Assembly (NCBI GenBank): GCA_913052575.1
Contig: CAJXFK010000016.1
Span: forward strand, 1-34,333
Origin: an uncultured Planctomycetaceae bacterium
GTDB lineage: Bacteria > Planctomycetota > Planctomycetia > Pirellulales > UBA1268
Length of the DNA: 34,333 nt
Direction: 5' to 3'
Shown: piece after piece, positions 7,812-16,372 of the stretch
Numbering within the stretch: the first letter of the stretch is position 1
Layout: each line of letters starts with the position of its first letter
Program-made: the position numbers and the translations under genes
Notes under the pieces: model-generated
Database searches by the model: none
What the model was told of the DNA's origin: nothing
The model's input: the letters and a program-made list of their open reading frames with translations, nothing else

Positions 7812-8324
7812 GTGTCAACTCATAATGGTCAAATCGCTGTTTACACGGGATCATTCGACCCAATTACGCTTGGTCATCTTGATGTAATTGAACGGGCGAG
7901 CCGTATTTTCACGCATATCGTCGTCGGAGTAGGTATCAACCCCGACAAGCAACCTCTTTTCGACCAGAAAGAGCGGGTTGATCTTGTGGAAGCGGCTGTT
8001 TCCCATTTGAACAATGTTACCGTTCGCCGGTTTCAAGGGTTGTCCGTGACATTTGTCCGCGAGCAAGAAGCACACGTAGTTTTACGCGGTGTTCGTTCTT
8101 TAACTGACATTGAATCTGAATTTACAATGACTCTAGCGAATCGAATGCTCGATTCAGAAATCGAGACCGTTTTTCTTATGGCTGATGCTCAGTATTCTCA
8201 TATCTCGTCATCACTACTGAAGCAGATCACCCCGCTCGCAAACGATATCGCGTTAGGAAAATTTGTTCCTCCTGCAGTTGTCAAGGCTCTACGGGAAAAA
8301 CTAGCCAAAAAAATAAACCCTTAG
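7812..8324 (+). CDS. coaD: Phosphopantetheine adenylyltransferase
   Basis: 170 residues from the preferred GTG start, close to the usual 160-170; an ATG at 7785 would give 179. It joins ATP and 4'-phosphopantetheine to make dephospho-CoA, the fourth step of CoA synthesis. The nucleotidyltransferase motif appears as TGSFDPITLGH (residues 12-22), the T-x-G-H form used by CoaD. Also present are 'VLRGVRSLTDIESEF', which contacts the pantetheine site, and the late motif 'YSHISSSLLKQI'. It is a single gene, convergent with mcsB. Confidence 0.96.
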   Translation: MSTHNGQIAVYTGSFDPITLGHLDVIERASRIFTHIVVGVGINPDKQPLFDQKERVDLVEAAVSHLNNVTVRRFQGLSVTFVREQEAHVVLRGVRSLTDIESEFTMTLANRMLDSEIETVFLMADAQYSHISSSLLKQITPLANDIALGKFVPPAVVKALREKLAKKINP

Positions 8325-8376
8325 GATATTCTTCGATCAAAAACTTCAGTAAATAACTCTGCAGATCTGAAGAGCT

Positions 8377-9444
8377 CTAATTCTCACCCGAGGAACCTGA
8401 TTCAAAATAAGACCGAAGAAAACGTGCTCTTTCAATATTTCGGTCTTTTGTATCTAGATCGATACCTTTCATTTTCTGAAGATGTGCTGGCTGAGTGCGG
8501 ACGAGTAATTTATTCACGTCGGATACATGGAGATCATCGACAAGACCAAGCAAAACTCCCATGCGAACACGTGAAAGTAGCTGCATTGTTTCCTCAGCAC
8601 TAATCGTTTGAGCTGTTCTAAGAATTCCAAAGGCACGGCTAACTTGATCATGTACATTCCGCTCAGTCTCCTCTAGGAGAAATTCTCGGGCACGCCGTTC
8701 ATAATCAATCAGCACAGGGACAACATCAGCCACTTGATTAATCAGCTCACTTTCTGAGCGACCAAGAGTGATCTGATTCGATATCTGATAAAAATCCCCA
8801 AATGCCTGTGATCCCTCTCCATAAAGACCTCGAACAGCCAAAGAGATTTTGTGCAGACTTCGGAAAACCTTATCGATCTGTCGTGTGATTACTAATGCTG
8901 GGAGATGGAGCATAACGCTCACTCGTATTCCAGTACCTACGTTTGTTGGACATGCCGTCAAATATCCCCATCGTTCATGGAATGCATAGGGAACCACTGC
9001 CTCAATTTCTTCGTCTACACTACGAATCTGGTCCCACACCGCTTGCAGATCTAAGCCGCTATGCAGGCACTGTATCCGGAGATGATCCTCCTCATTGATC
9101 ATGAGGCTTACCTGCTCCGCAGAGTCAATCGCCACGCCACGCGCGCCAGTAGCATCGGCGTGCTCCCGACTTATTAACTGACGCTCAACCAGAAATTGGC
9201 GATCAAGGTCCTCGAGGCCACCGAGATTCATATATTCCAGACGCGAGCCAACGGATGTTTTACTAAGCCTTGAACGGAGAAACTCTTCAACCTCACTTCT
9301 TTCCGACTCTGAAGCCCGACCAACAAACGGATAGTGTGCAAGGTTACGTGCAAGCCGCACACGGCTGCTCATGACAATGTCTGATTCTGGTCCGGTTCCC
9401 TTCAGCCACTCACCAACAGATGACTTTAACACTTCAAATTTCAT
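8377..9444 (-). CDS. mcsB: Protein arginine kinase McsB
   Basis: 355 residues, an ATP:guanido phosphotransferase. McsB phosphorylates arginines on proteins, which in Firmicutes marks them for ClpCP. Visible motifs: 'MSSRVRLARN' (25-34, nucleotide binding), 'NEEDHLRIQ' (117-125, with the catalytic acidic residue) and 'CPTNVGTGIRVSVMLHLPAL' (165-184), essentially identical to the McsB signature with its active-site cysteine, Cys165. Residues 335-340 are RNIERA, a near match to the RDxxRA phosphoarginine-binding site. It lies 121 bases after mcsA on the same strand. No ctsR or clpC is nearby, unlike the Bacillus operon. Confidence 0.95.
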   Translation of the reverse strand: MKFEVLKSSVGEWLKGTGPESDIVMSSRVRLARNLAHYPFVGRASESERSEVEEFLRSRLSKTSVGSRLEYMNLGGLEDLDRQFLVERQLISREHADATGARGVAIDSAEQVSLMINEEDHLRIQCLHSGLDLQAVWDQIRSVDEEIEAVVPYAFHERWGYLTACPTNVGTGIRVSVMLHLPALVITRQIDKVFRSLHKISLAVRGLYGEGSQAFGDFYQISNQITLGRSESELINQVADVVPVLIDYERRAREFLLEETERNVHDQVSRAFGILRTAQTISAEETMQLLSRVRMGVLLGLVDDLHVSDVNKLLVRTQPAHLQKMKGIDLDTKDRNIERARFLRSYFESGSSGEN

Positions 9445-9565
9445 AGATGTTACTGAGTTCTATTTTGTTGAAAAATCTTGCTGCGAAACGACGAGACTCA
9501 ACGAGGGAACGCTTTGTGCTTGCTAAGAAATATACACAAGCCGATACAAGAAAAAAATGAAACCA

Positions 9566-10111
9566 TTATTGCTTAGTCTCCTCTGCCTGCCATTGATGAA
9601 GAATTTTTTTAATATCATCTCGTAGTTTTCCAGCTACTTCATAATCTTCACCCTCGACAGCCTCACGAATTTCTTTCCTCATGCCAATGACACTTGTAAG
9701 CTCTTCAGTTGACTCCGGCAAAACAGATTGATCTTCTGCCGACTTATCCCTATTAGGGCGACATCCTGTGTGTTTCACATCACCGTGAATGTTGGCTATC
9801 AAGGGCTCCAACTCTTCTTCGAATTGAACGTAATCGTGCGGACAGCCGAGTCTTCCTTGGTTACGAAACTCAAAAAATGTGATGCCACACATGTCACAAA
9901 CTTTTTGATCAATTTCGGATAATTCTTTCGCCGTCTGTCCAACACCAATGGAACCACTTTCATCATCGGAGTCTTCTGGCTGTGAATCTGCTTCAGCCTG
10001 ATTTAAGTACACGCGTGCATGATCCTCACACAGATGAAGTTCCCGGACATCGCCTGTCTCTAACTCTGTGATGTGAAACATCGCCTGTTTATCGCACTGC
10101 TGACATTGCAT
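9566..10111 (-). CDS. mcsA: McsA, zinc-finger activator of McsB with UVR motif
   Basis: 181 residues. Two zinc-finger-like clusters are visible: Cys3-x2-Cys6 with Cys28/His31, and Cys72-x2-Cys75 with Cys90 and possibly Cys117. Cys117 sits where many McsA proteins have no cysteine. An acidic linker (about 40-55) separates them. The C-terminus is a UVR motif at about 143-172 (RKEIREAVEGEDYEVAGKLR), the coiled coil also found in UvrB and ClpC. McsA stimulates McsB and senses metals or oxidation. The start is supported by AAGGA at 10119-10123, 7 bases upstream. It is the first gene of the mcsA-mcsB pair. Confidence 0.93.
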   Translation of the reverse strand: MQCQQCDKQAMFHITELETGDVRELHLCEDHARVYLNQAEADSQPEDSDDESGSIGVGQTAKELSEIDQKVCDMCGITFFEFRNQGRLGCPHDYVQFEEELEPLIANIHGDVKHTGCRPNRDKSAEDQSVLPESTEELTSVIGMRKEIREAVEGEDYEVAGKLRDDIKKILHQWQAEETKQ

Positions 10112-10597
10112 ATCGTCATTCCTTATATACCCCAGAGGCGTTGCAGCTAAGGATATCAGCTAACATCCTCAGGCAGAGTCAATTCTGTTGACACCCTTGT
10201 AGATAATAGTACCTGTACTGACATGAAAGCACACTAACACTTCTGAAAATACAATCGAAAATTACCATGAGTGGATAAGCGACAGTGCTATGAAAATCTG
10301 TATTTTGTCTATAATCCCATTGAAATGGCTCTGTAAAGCAGGTTGTCCTCAAGCACATTTTTTCAACAAAACGCAGCCTACGAAGAGGGATTGACACAGT
10401 TTCATCTCCAGCAAATAAACGAAAGCTGAGGACATTCAGAGATTTTTTGCATGAAAATGATCTAATTCAACTTCACTGCTTTCGCTTTGAAGAGACGGTC
10501 CTCCCCATTGACTCCTGCTGACCCATAGTTCCAAATAGCAAGAACTTTCTAATTACAATTTGGAAACTGAAGCAGAACCACGTTCCCTGCAAGCCTC
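10112..10597. other. Intergenic region between divergent mcsA and trpE, no gene seen
   Basis: 486 bases. The only longer frame, 10179-10397 on the minus strand, has a Phe/Cys/Tyr-rich translation without recognisable features and no ribosome binding site. A TTGACA at 10391-10396 with AAATAA 16 bases later could be a weak promoter toward trpE, leaving about a 180-base leader. No leader peptide with tandem Trp codons and no T-box was found. Confidence 0.45.
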
Positions 10598-12130
10598 ATG
10601 AATCACTTCCCCAACTTCAAGCAATTTTCTCAGTTAGCACAAGAAGAAACTCTTGTTCCCGTCTACCGCCGAATTTTTGCTGACGCCCTCACGCCACTAT
10701 CAGCTTTTGCCCGAATTGACACTGGATCAGACGGCTGCCTCTTCGAGAGTGTCATTGGGGGTGAAAAAGTTGGGCGATACAGTTTTCTCGGGTCTGAACC
10801 ATTTCTTCAGTTCGAAGCACACGGCTCCGATGTAACCATTCGAAGGCAGGGACAACTAACTGAAACTATTCATGTTACGGATCCATTAGCTGAACTCGAA
10901 AAACGAATGGCAGAATTTAGACCTGCCCGCCTGAATGAATTACCACCGTTTACAAGTGGCGCTATTGGTTACGCAGCCTACGATGCAATTCGTTACGCCG
11001 AGCATCTTCCGAACATACCCCATGACGACCTGGGCTTACCTGATATCTATTTCGCACTCTACGATCGACTCGTAGTTTTTGACCATGTCTCGAAATCTAT
11101 TGATATTGTTGCTTTAGCAAAAATATCGGACAAATCAGCTGAAGCCATTCGGGCATCTTATGAAACAGCGAAGCAACGTGTCGACGAGACAATTGACAAA
11201 CTCAACCATAATTGTGGCTGGCCACCCCTAAATGACATCAGTTCTTCAAAACCTTCAACAAAAACAAATGTCACCGCGAACCGAAGCCGTCAAGATTTTT
11301 TAGAAGCTGCTAAACAAGCAATTGCCTATATTCACGCTGGTGACATTTTCCAAGTCGTACTAAGCCGGCGACTGTCGGTACCCTTTGACGCGTCACCGCT
11401 CGAACTTTATCGGACACTCCGTGTCGTGAACCCCAGTCCGTTCATGTTCTGCCTCCGCACCCCCAACGCAACACTTGTTGGAAGTTCACCAGAGATTATG
11501 GTGCGAGTCGTCGATCAAACAGTCACTGTACGACCATTAGCAGGCACGCGTCCTCGCGGCGACACCCCGGAAGAAGATGCCGAATTAGCCGCTGGGCTTC
11601 TAGCAGACCCGAAAGAACGTGCCGAACACGTAATGCTTATTGACCTCGGCCGCAATGATGTGGGGCGCGTATCAGAGGTTGGTTCTGTGGAACTTTCGGA
11701 TGTCATGGCTATTGAACGGTACAGCCATGTCATGCATATAACCAGTAATGTCTGCGGCAAACTCAAACCTCAGACAACTGCCTTTGACTCACTTCGTGCA
11801 TGCTTGCCGGCTGGTACGGTATCAGGTGCACCCAAAATCCGGGCAATGGAAATCATTGATGAACTCGAGCCAAATAAACGGGGCCCTTATGCTGGCGCTG
11901 TAGGCTATATCGATTTCAGTGGCACTATGGACACCTGTATCGCACTTCGCACCATTGTACTCGCCAAAGGCAAGGCTTACATTCAATCAGGAGCCGGAAT
12001 TGTTGCCGACAGCCTGCCGGAGAAAGAATTTGAAGAAACATTGAATAAGGCAAAGGGGCTGATTGTTGCAATCGACATGACAACCGAACGACTCAAGGAT
12101 CATGGTTCGACAATCATAGGGGAGCAATGA
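10598..12130 (+). CDS. trpE: Anthranilate synthase component I
   Basis: 510 residues. It makes anthranilate from chorismate with ammonia supplied by the TrpG glutaminase, the first committed step of tryptophan synthesis. The N-terminal domain holds the feedback-site motif LFES (48-51, usually LLES) and GRYSFLG (59-65). The chorismate-binding domain occupies about residues 240-500: DIFQVVLSRR, GTRPRGDTPEED, SGAPKIRAMEIIDELEP and GPYAGAVGYIDFSG are all present, so it should be active. No trpG follows; the next gene is an ABC ATPase whose ATG overlaps the trpE stop. There is no clear Shine-Dalgarno at the start. Confidence 0.95.
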   Translation: MNHFPNFKQFSQLAQEETLVPVYRRIFADALTPLSAFARIDTGSDGCLFESVIGGEKVGRYSFLGSEPFLQFEAHGSDVTIRRQGQLTETIHVTDPLAELEKRMAEFRPARLNELPPFTSGAIGYAAYDAIRYAEHLPNIPHDDLGLPDIYFALYDRLVVFDHVSKSIDIVALAKISDKSAEAIRASYETAKQRVDETIDKLNHNCGWPPLNDISSSKPSTKTNVTANRSRQDFLEAAKQAIAYIHAGDIFQVVLSRRLSVPFDASPLELYRTLRVVNPSPFMFCLRTPNATLVGSSPEIMVRVVDQTVTVRPLAGTRPRGDTPEEDAELAAGLLADPKERAEHVMLIDLGRNDVGRVSEVGSVELSDVMAIERYSHVMHITSNVCGKLKPQTTAFDSLRACLPAGTVSGAPKIRAMEIIDELEPNKRGPYAGAVGYIDFSGTMDTCIALRTIVLAKGKAYIQSGAGIVADSLPEKEFEETLNKAKGLIVAIDMTTERLKDHGSTIIGEQ

Positions 12131-13038
12131 TTTCGCTTGAACGAGTTTCTGTCCAACGACATGGCGTCATTGCGTTGGACCAATTCACCCACACGATTCA
12201 TCCGGGCCAATCTGTAGCAGTCATTGGCCCGTCAGGATCTGGGAAGACTACACTCCTCGAGACTCTTGCCACGCTCCTACCTATTCATTCTGGAACGTTC
12301 TCTCTCCCCGACCTTGGATCGACGACGGACTCACAATCAGTTCAGCGCGCCATTGGATATGTACCCGACAGTATACCGACATGGCCAATGATTCGAGTTG
12401 ACGAATGCCTTGAGTTATTCGCATCGAGTTTCGGGCTTCGAAGAAATCAAATAAGTGATGCCGTAAGTCGATCTCTTGAAGAGGTTGCTCTACAAAATTT
12501 GTATGGACACCGAATTGACACGCTCTCCTCTGGCCAGAGCAAGCGACTGCTTATCGCAAGAGCATTACTCTGCGAGCCTTCGATCTTGTTATTCGACAAT
12601 CCTTACAGTGGTCTTGATCCTGCTGGCTATCGGATAGTTGAGCAACTCGTTTCAAATTCACAGATTACAGGGCGGATTATTCTTGCAGCTTTTAATGATG
12701 CGAATATCTCCGAGAACTTCACAGACCTGATCGTAATGAAGGACGGACGAAAAATCTCAGGAGATCGTTTTAAGCCCGAACTATTTACGGATGTCACTGC
12801 GTGGCGAATTCGTCTTAAATGTCCATCATCCGCTGTACTGGCAGCCAGAATACTCGGACATCTCACTGTTTCGAGTACGATCATCGACGAGGATTACTTA
12901 TTGTGTGATTTGGCTACTCACCGTGGACCAATCGAAGAGGCGTTAGCCGCTCTTACAAGAGCAGGGTGCCCAATCGCAACGTGTGCATATGATCCACCAT
13001 GGCCCGCTCAAGTCTTGGGAGCACTTGTACACGATTAA
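12127..13038 (+). CDS. ABC-type ATPase domain protein with degenerate catalytic residues
   Basis: 303 residues. A nucleotide-binding domain fills residues 1-210: Walker A GPSGSGKTT (34-42) is intact and the signature is LSSGQ (133-137). Three catalytic positions differ from the norm: the Q-loop has Asp81 (IGYVPD), Walker B is ILLFDN with Asn158 in place of the catalytic Glu, and the H-loop has Asn190 where His is expected, ten residues before the conserved Asp200. ATP binding is plausible; normal hydrolysis is doubtful. Residues 210-303 form an extra C-terminal domain. No permease gene is adjacent. The start ATG overlaps the trpE stop (ATGA), so the two are translationally coupled. The role is unknown. 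Confidence 0.85.
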   Translation: MISLERVSVQRHGVIALDQFTHTIHPGQSVAVIGPSGSGKTTLLETLATLLPIHSGTFSLPDLGSTTDSQSVQRAIGYVPDSIPTWPMIRVDECLELFASSFGLRRNQISDAVSRSLEEVALQNLYGHRIDTLSSGQSKRLLIARALLCEPSILLFDNPYSGLDPAGYRIVEQLVSNSQITGRIILAAFNDANISENFTDLIVMKDGRKISGDRFKPELFTDVTAWRIRLKCPSSAVLAARILGHLTVSSTIIDEDYLLCDLATHRGPIEEALAALTRAGCPIATCAYDPPWPAQVLGALVHD

Positions 13039-13049
13039 AAGTCTCAGAT

Positions 13050-13883
13050 TCAGCAAACCTGGCACGATTTAACAAGTTCCTGCACAAAACTGCCCGCAGC
13101 GCTAGCCATTGTTTCAGCATCTCTGGCTTCTTCGAGACAACGGACAACGGCAGACCCGACAATGACACCGTCAGCCACAGTAGCAACCTCTCTGGCTTGA
13201 TCAGCACTTGATATCCCAAACCCAACTAAGATTGGAACATTTGACTCTTTACGCAACCACTTGATGCGGTCAATAAGGCCATCTGGCAGGGCCGTACGTT
13301 CTCCTGTCACCCCAGCAACAGAAACGCAGTAGAGAAACCCTGTCGATCGCTTAGCAATTTCTCGAGCACGCTCCGGTGGTGTTGTTGGCGTGACGAGTCG
13401 GACGAGAGCCAGACCGGATCGCCGACACTGCTCATCAAGTTCATCAGACTCCTCTAAAGGTAAGTCTGGCACAACGAACCCTGCGAGACCACTGGACTCA
13501 CCTCGCTTTACGAATGCTTCAATTCCGCTTCGAAATATAAGGGAATAACTTGCCATTGCCAGCAAGGGCATTTCGCATGCTTCACGAATTTCAGAAACAA
13601 TACTAAACATTTTTTCTAAATTCATTCCAGCATTCAAGGCGCGTGTGTATGAGGATTGAATTACCGCGCCATCCGCAATTGGATCACTGTACGGCACACC
13701 AAGCTCGCAACACGTTGCTCCTGCTGTAGAAATCGATTTTAAAATAGCAACTGTTGTTTCACTATCTGGATCACCGGCAGTAATAAAAGGCGATACGGCA
13801 CGCCGTCCTTCGGCCTTACATACCGCAAAAGCATTTTCAAGGCGTTCGATGCCCGTTTGTTTCTTACCGTCTTTGTGGCTCAT
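13050..13883 (-). CDS. trpA: Tryptophan synthase alpha chain
   Basis: 277 residues. It cleaves indole-3-glycerol phosphate to indole and glyceraldehyde-3-phosphate, and indole is channelled to TrpB. The catalytic residues are Glu60 (CCELGVPYSDP) and Asp71 (SDPIADG). The phosphate-binding loop GFGISSADQAREV and the 'VSVAGVTGERTALP' loop are present, so it looks complete and active. It follows trpB with 67 bases between, and its stop is only 11 bases from the stop of the convergent ABC gene. Confidence 0.96.
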   Translation of the reverse strand: MSHKDGKKQTGIERLENAFAVCKAEGRRAVSPFITAGDPDSETTVAILKSISTAGATCCELGVPYSDPIADGAVIQSSYTRALNAGMNLEKMFSIVSEIREACEMPLLAMASYSLIFRSGIEAFVKRGESSGLAGFVVPDLPLEESDELDEQCRRSGLALVRLVTPTTPPERAREIAKRSTGFLYCVSVAGVTGERTALPDGLIDRIKWLRKESNVPILVGFGISSADQAREVATVADGVIVGSAVVRCLEEARDAETMASAAGSFVQELVKSCQVC

Positions 13884-13950
13884 TCAACATGTATCTTTTC
13901 TTTTTGAAGGCTGCCCACACAAATCGCATCAACACAGCGTGGTCAATGAA

Positions 13951-15177
13951 TTATTCCTGCCCGCGCAGCCTCGCTATTTCAGCAGCATCTTTATCACCTC
14001 GACCCGACATACAGACTACAAGGATTTCCTCAGGGCTCATTTCTGATGCAGCCTCAACCGCCCACGCCAATGCGTGTGATGTTTCCAATGCAGGAAGAAC
14101 TCCCTCTTGCTGGGCTACCATATCGAAGGCATCAAGCGCTGCGGCATCAGTCACACTTGTGTAGTCAACCCGACCAGAATCCCGCCAATAACTATGCTCC
14201 GGACCCACTCCGGGGTAATCAAGACCTGCGGAAACTGAATGAACATCAGCAGTCTGCCCATCGAGATCTTGCAACACGTAACTCAAACTGCCGTGAAGAA
14301 TTCCTGGAGTACCATACGTCAGTGGCGCGGCATGTTCCCCCTCATTACTCGACCGACCTCCTGCCTCGATACCAACGAGACGAACATCTGGGAAATCAAC
14401 AAAGGGATAGAACATTCCAGCAGCATTGCTGCCACCACCCACACACGCCACCACAGTATCAGGAAGTCTCCCGAATAGTTTATTGCAACACTCTATTGTC
14501 TCACGCCCTATGACTGATTGGAAATCACGGACAATACGTGGAAACGGATGAGGACCAACTACGGATCCAATAATGTAGTGCGTTGTTTCTACCGTGGCCA
14601 TCCAGTCTCGCATCGCTTCATTAATTGCATCTCGTAGCGTGCGAGACCCACTTTCGACAGGGCGAACCTCAGCGCCCATTAATTTCATCGTCCGAACGTT
14701 TGGGGACTGGCGACGAACATCTTCTGCACCCATGTAGACGATACACTCAAGTCCAAATCGGGCACATGCTGTTGCGGTCGCCACGCCGTGCTGCCCCGCT
14801 CCAGTCTCGGCAATAATCCGTTTCTTACCCATTCGCATGGCTAGCAGGGCCTGACCAAGCGTGTTGTTAATCTTGTGAGCCCCTGTGTGACTCAGATCTT
14901 CACGCTTGAAGTAAATCTGGGCGCCTCCTGCCTTCTCGGTAAGCCTTTCCGCAAAAAGTAGGGGTGTCGGTCGACCGACGAAAGCTCCAAAGAGTTCTTC
15001 AAGTTCACTCACAAATTCAGGATCGATAATCGCATCATCATACGCTTTCTCTAGTTGATTCAGTGCTGCAGAGAGTGTTTCCGGCACATACCGACCACCA
15101 AACCGGCCAAAACGACCAAAGTTGTCAGGCACAGCGGAAAGTTTTTGATCAACAGATTCAGCTTGAACACGAGACAT
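13951..15177 (-). CDS. trpB: Tryptophan synthase beta chain
   Basis: 408 residues from the ATG at 15177. A longer frame to 15216 exists, but GGAG at 15184-15187 sits 6 bases before this ATG. It condenses indole and serine with PLP. The PLP lysine is Lys102 in [13 protein letters not shown]. The phosphate-binding GGGSNAAG and the '[16 protein letters not shown]' loop are intact. '[14 protein letters not shown]' is the usual N-terminus of TrpB1. It is upstream of trpA and divergent from mutM. Confidence 0.96.
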   Translation of the reverse strand: MSRVQAESVDQKLSAVPDNFGRFGRFGGRYVPETLSAALNQLEKAYDDAIIDPEFVSELEELFGAFVGRPTPLLFAERLTEKAGGAQIYFKREDLSHTGAHKINNTLGQALLAMRMGKKRIIAETGAGQHGVATATACARFGLECIVYMGAEDVRRQSPNVRTMKLMGAEVRPVESGSRTLRDAINEAMRDWMATVETTHYIIGSVVGPHPFPRIVRDFQSVIGRETIECCNKLFGRLPDTVVACVGGGSNAAGMFYPFVDFPDVRLVGIEAGGRSSNEGEHAAPLTYGTPGILHGSLSYVLQDLDGQTADVHSVSAGLDYPGVGPEHSYWRDSGRVDYTSVTDAAALDAFDMVAQQEGVLPALETSHALAWAVEAASEMSPEEILVVCMSGRGDKDAAEIARLRGQE

Positions 15178-15183
15178 TCGAAA

Positions 15184-15187
15184 CTCC
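15184..15187 (-). promoter_or_regulatory. Shine-Dalgarno GGAG deciding the trpB start at 15177
   Basis: GGAG on the minus strand is followed by 6 bases and the ATG at 15177. The resulting N-terminus matches the usual TrpB length. Confidence 0.5.
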
Positions 15188-15359
15188 AAATGTTTGGACA
15201 AAGCCTTTTGCCACATATCGTCTATTATTTAACGTCACTCAAAGAATACTCAAAGCGAATCCTCAAAGCTGAATAAATTGTAGCCTCCTTCTTCGTTTTT
15301 CGACCTACCGTTTTTCGGCCTAAGGGGAATCCATCCCCACCGCTCCAAAAGCTCCTACG

Positions 15360-16208
15360 ATGCCAGAACTACCGGAAGTTGAAACAATGTGTCGCGGAAT
15401 CGCCTGTTTCCAAGGTGAAATCATTCAGACCACACACTTTCCTAGATACACCCGCCGGGCATCTCCAATTCAGCCAAGGCCAAAAATTCTTGCGTCCAAA
15501 CTCCATGGTGCTCGCATTACAGATATCAAACGTCTCGGAAAAAGGGCGGTGCTATCTGTCACACCAGCAAACCAAGAAGACAGTTTATTCCTTATTTTTG
15601 AACCCCGAATGACCGGCTTACTTTTGCGAGTTCCACCTCCAACAAAAACTCATGTTCGCCTGATAGTAAAATTCAAAAACTCCAAACAACCGCTGATCTT
15701 CTGGGATCGACGTGGGCTCGGCACAATAACCCTGATCAATAAATCCACTTTTATTTCGCGTTTAGGAAGTCATGCGATTGGTCCTGATGCCCTTACTATC
15801 AGCGGACCCGAACTGTACGTGAAGATTCATCATTCGAAACGGCACATCAAAGTTGCGCTTCTCGACCAGAAAGTACTTGCTGGCATTGGTAACATTTACG
15901 CCTCAGAAATCCTGTACGCTGCGAAAATTGATCCACGGACAAGGTGTAATCGATTAAGCAAAGAGGCGTGCGCACGCATAGTCAAAGCATGCTCACAAAT
16001 TCTCTACCACGCGATTGAACAAGAAGGGTCCTCAATTGGTGATGAAACCTACAGGACGGCTGACAATCGCCCCGGTCGATACCAGCACCTGCATAAAGTC
16101 TACGGCCGCAATAAATACAAGTGCTCTCAATGCAAGAATGAAATCAAACGGGTCATTCAAACCCAACGATCAACTTTCTTCTGCTCCCACTGCCAAACAC
16201 GTTATTGA
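15360..16208 (+). CDS. mutM: Formamidopyrimidine-DNA glycosylase
   Basis: 282 residues. It removes oxidised purines such as 8-oxoguanine from DNA and nicks the abasic site. The catalytic N-terminal Pro (after Met removal) and Glu appear as MPELPEVETM. The conserved lysine is in 'RLGKRAVL'. The H2TH region 'LLDQKVLAGIGNIYASEIL' is typical, and the C-terminal zinc finger is complete: Cys255, Cys258, Cys275 and Cys278. All parts needed for activity are present. It is divergent from trpB. Confidence 0.95.
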   Translation: MPELPEVETMCRGIACFQGEIIQTTHFPRYTRRASPIQPRPKILASKLHGARITDIKRLGKRAVLSVTPANQEDSLFLIFEPRMTGLLLRVPPPTKTHVRLIVKFKNSKQPLIFWDRRGLGTITLINKSTFISRLGSHAIGPDALTISGPELYVKIHHSKRHIKVALLDQKVLAGIGNIYASEILYAAKIDPRTRCNRLSKEACARIVKACSQILYHAIEQEGSSIGDETYRTADNRPGRYQHLHKVYGRNKYKCSQCKNEIKRVIQTQRSTFFCSHCQTRY

Positions 16209-16292
16209 AGAATATTGAGGTAATCCATTAAACTCTGTTCCTGAACAAAAGCGTGCTACGATGAAATCATTGTCCGCAACAAAAAAACCTTA

Positions 16293-16310
16293 CATCCGTT
16301 AAAACGGATG
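16293..16310. promoter_or_regulatory. Perfect 7-bp hairpin upstream of the DUF3500 gene
   Basis: CATCCGT-TAAA-ACGGATG. It lies 85 bases after the mutM stop and 63 bases before the DUF3500 gene. On the minus strand a run of seven Ts follows five bases after the stem, so it resembles a terminator for that strand, but no minus-strand gene ends here. On the plus strand no T-run follows. An operator or a leader hairpin is possible. Confidence 0.35.
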
Positions 16311-16372
16311 AATGCTAAAACGAGTACACATCAGAAGCAACATGAAACAGAAGTCACAAGGAATCGCTTGAA

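Noticed and set aside
8341-8376. CTTCAG...CTGAAG inverted repeat between coaD and mcsB as a bidirectional terminator
   Set aside because: The loop is 17 bases and no T-run follows on either strand.
10179-10397. 72-residue frame between mcsA and trpE
   Set aside because: No ribosome binding site, odd composition and no recognisable motif.
10391-10418. TTGACA and AAATAA as the trpE promoter
   Set aside because: The -10 element is poor and the implied leader is long; kept only as a remark in the intergenic entry.
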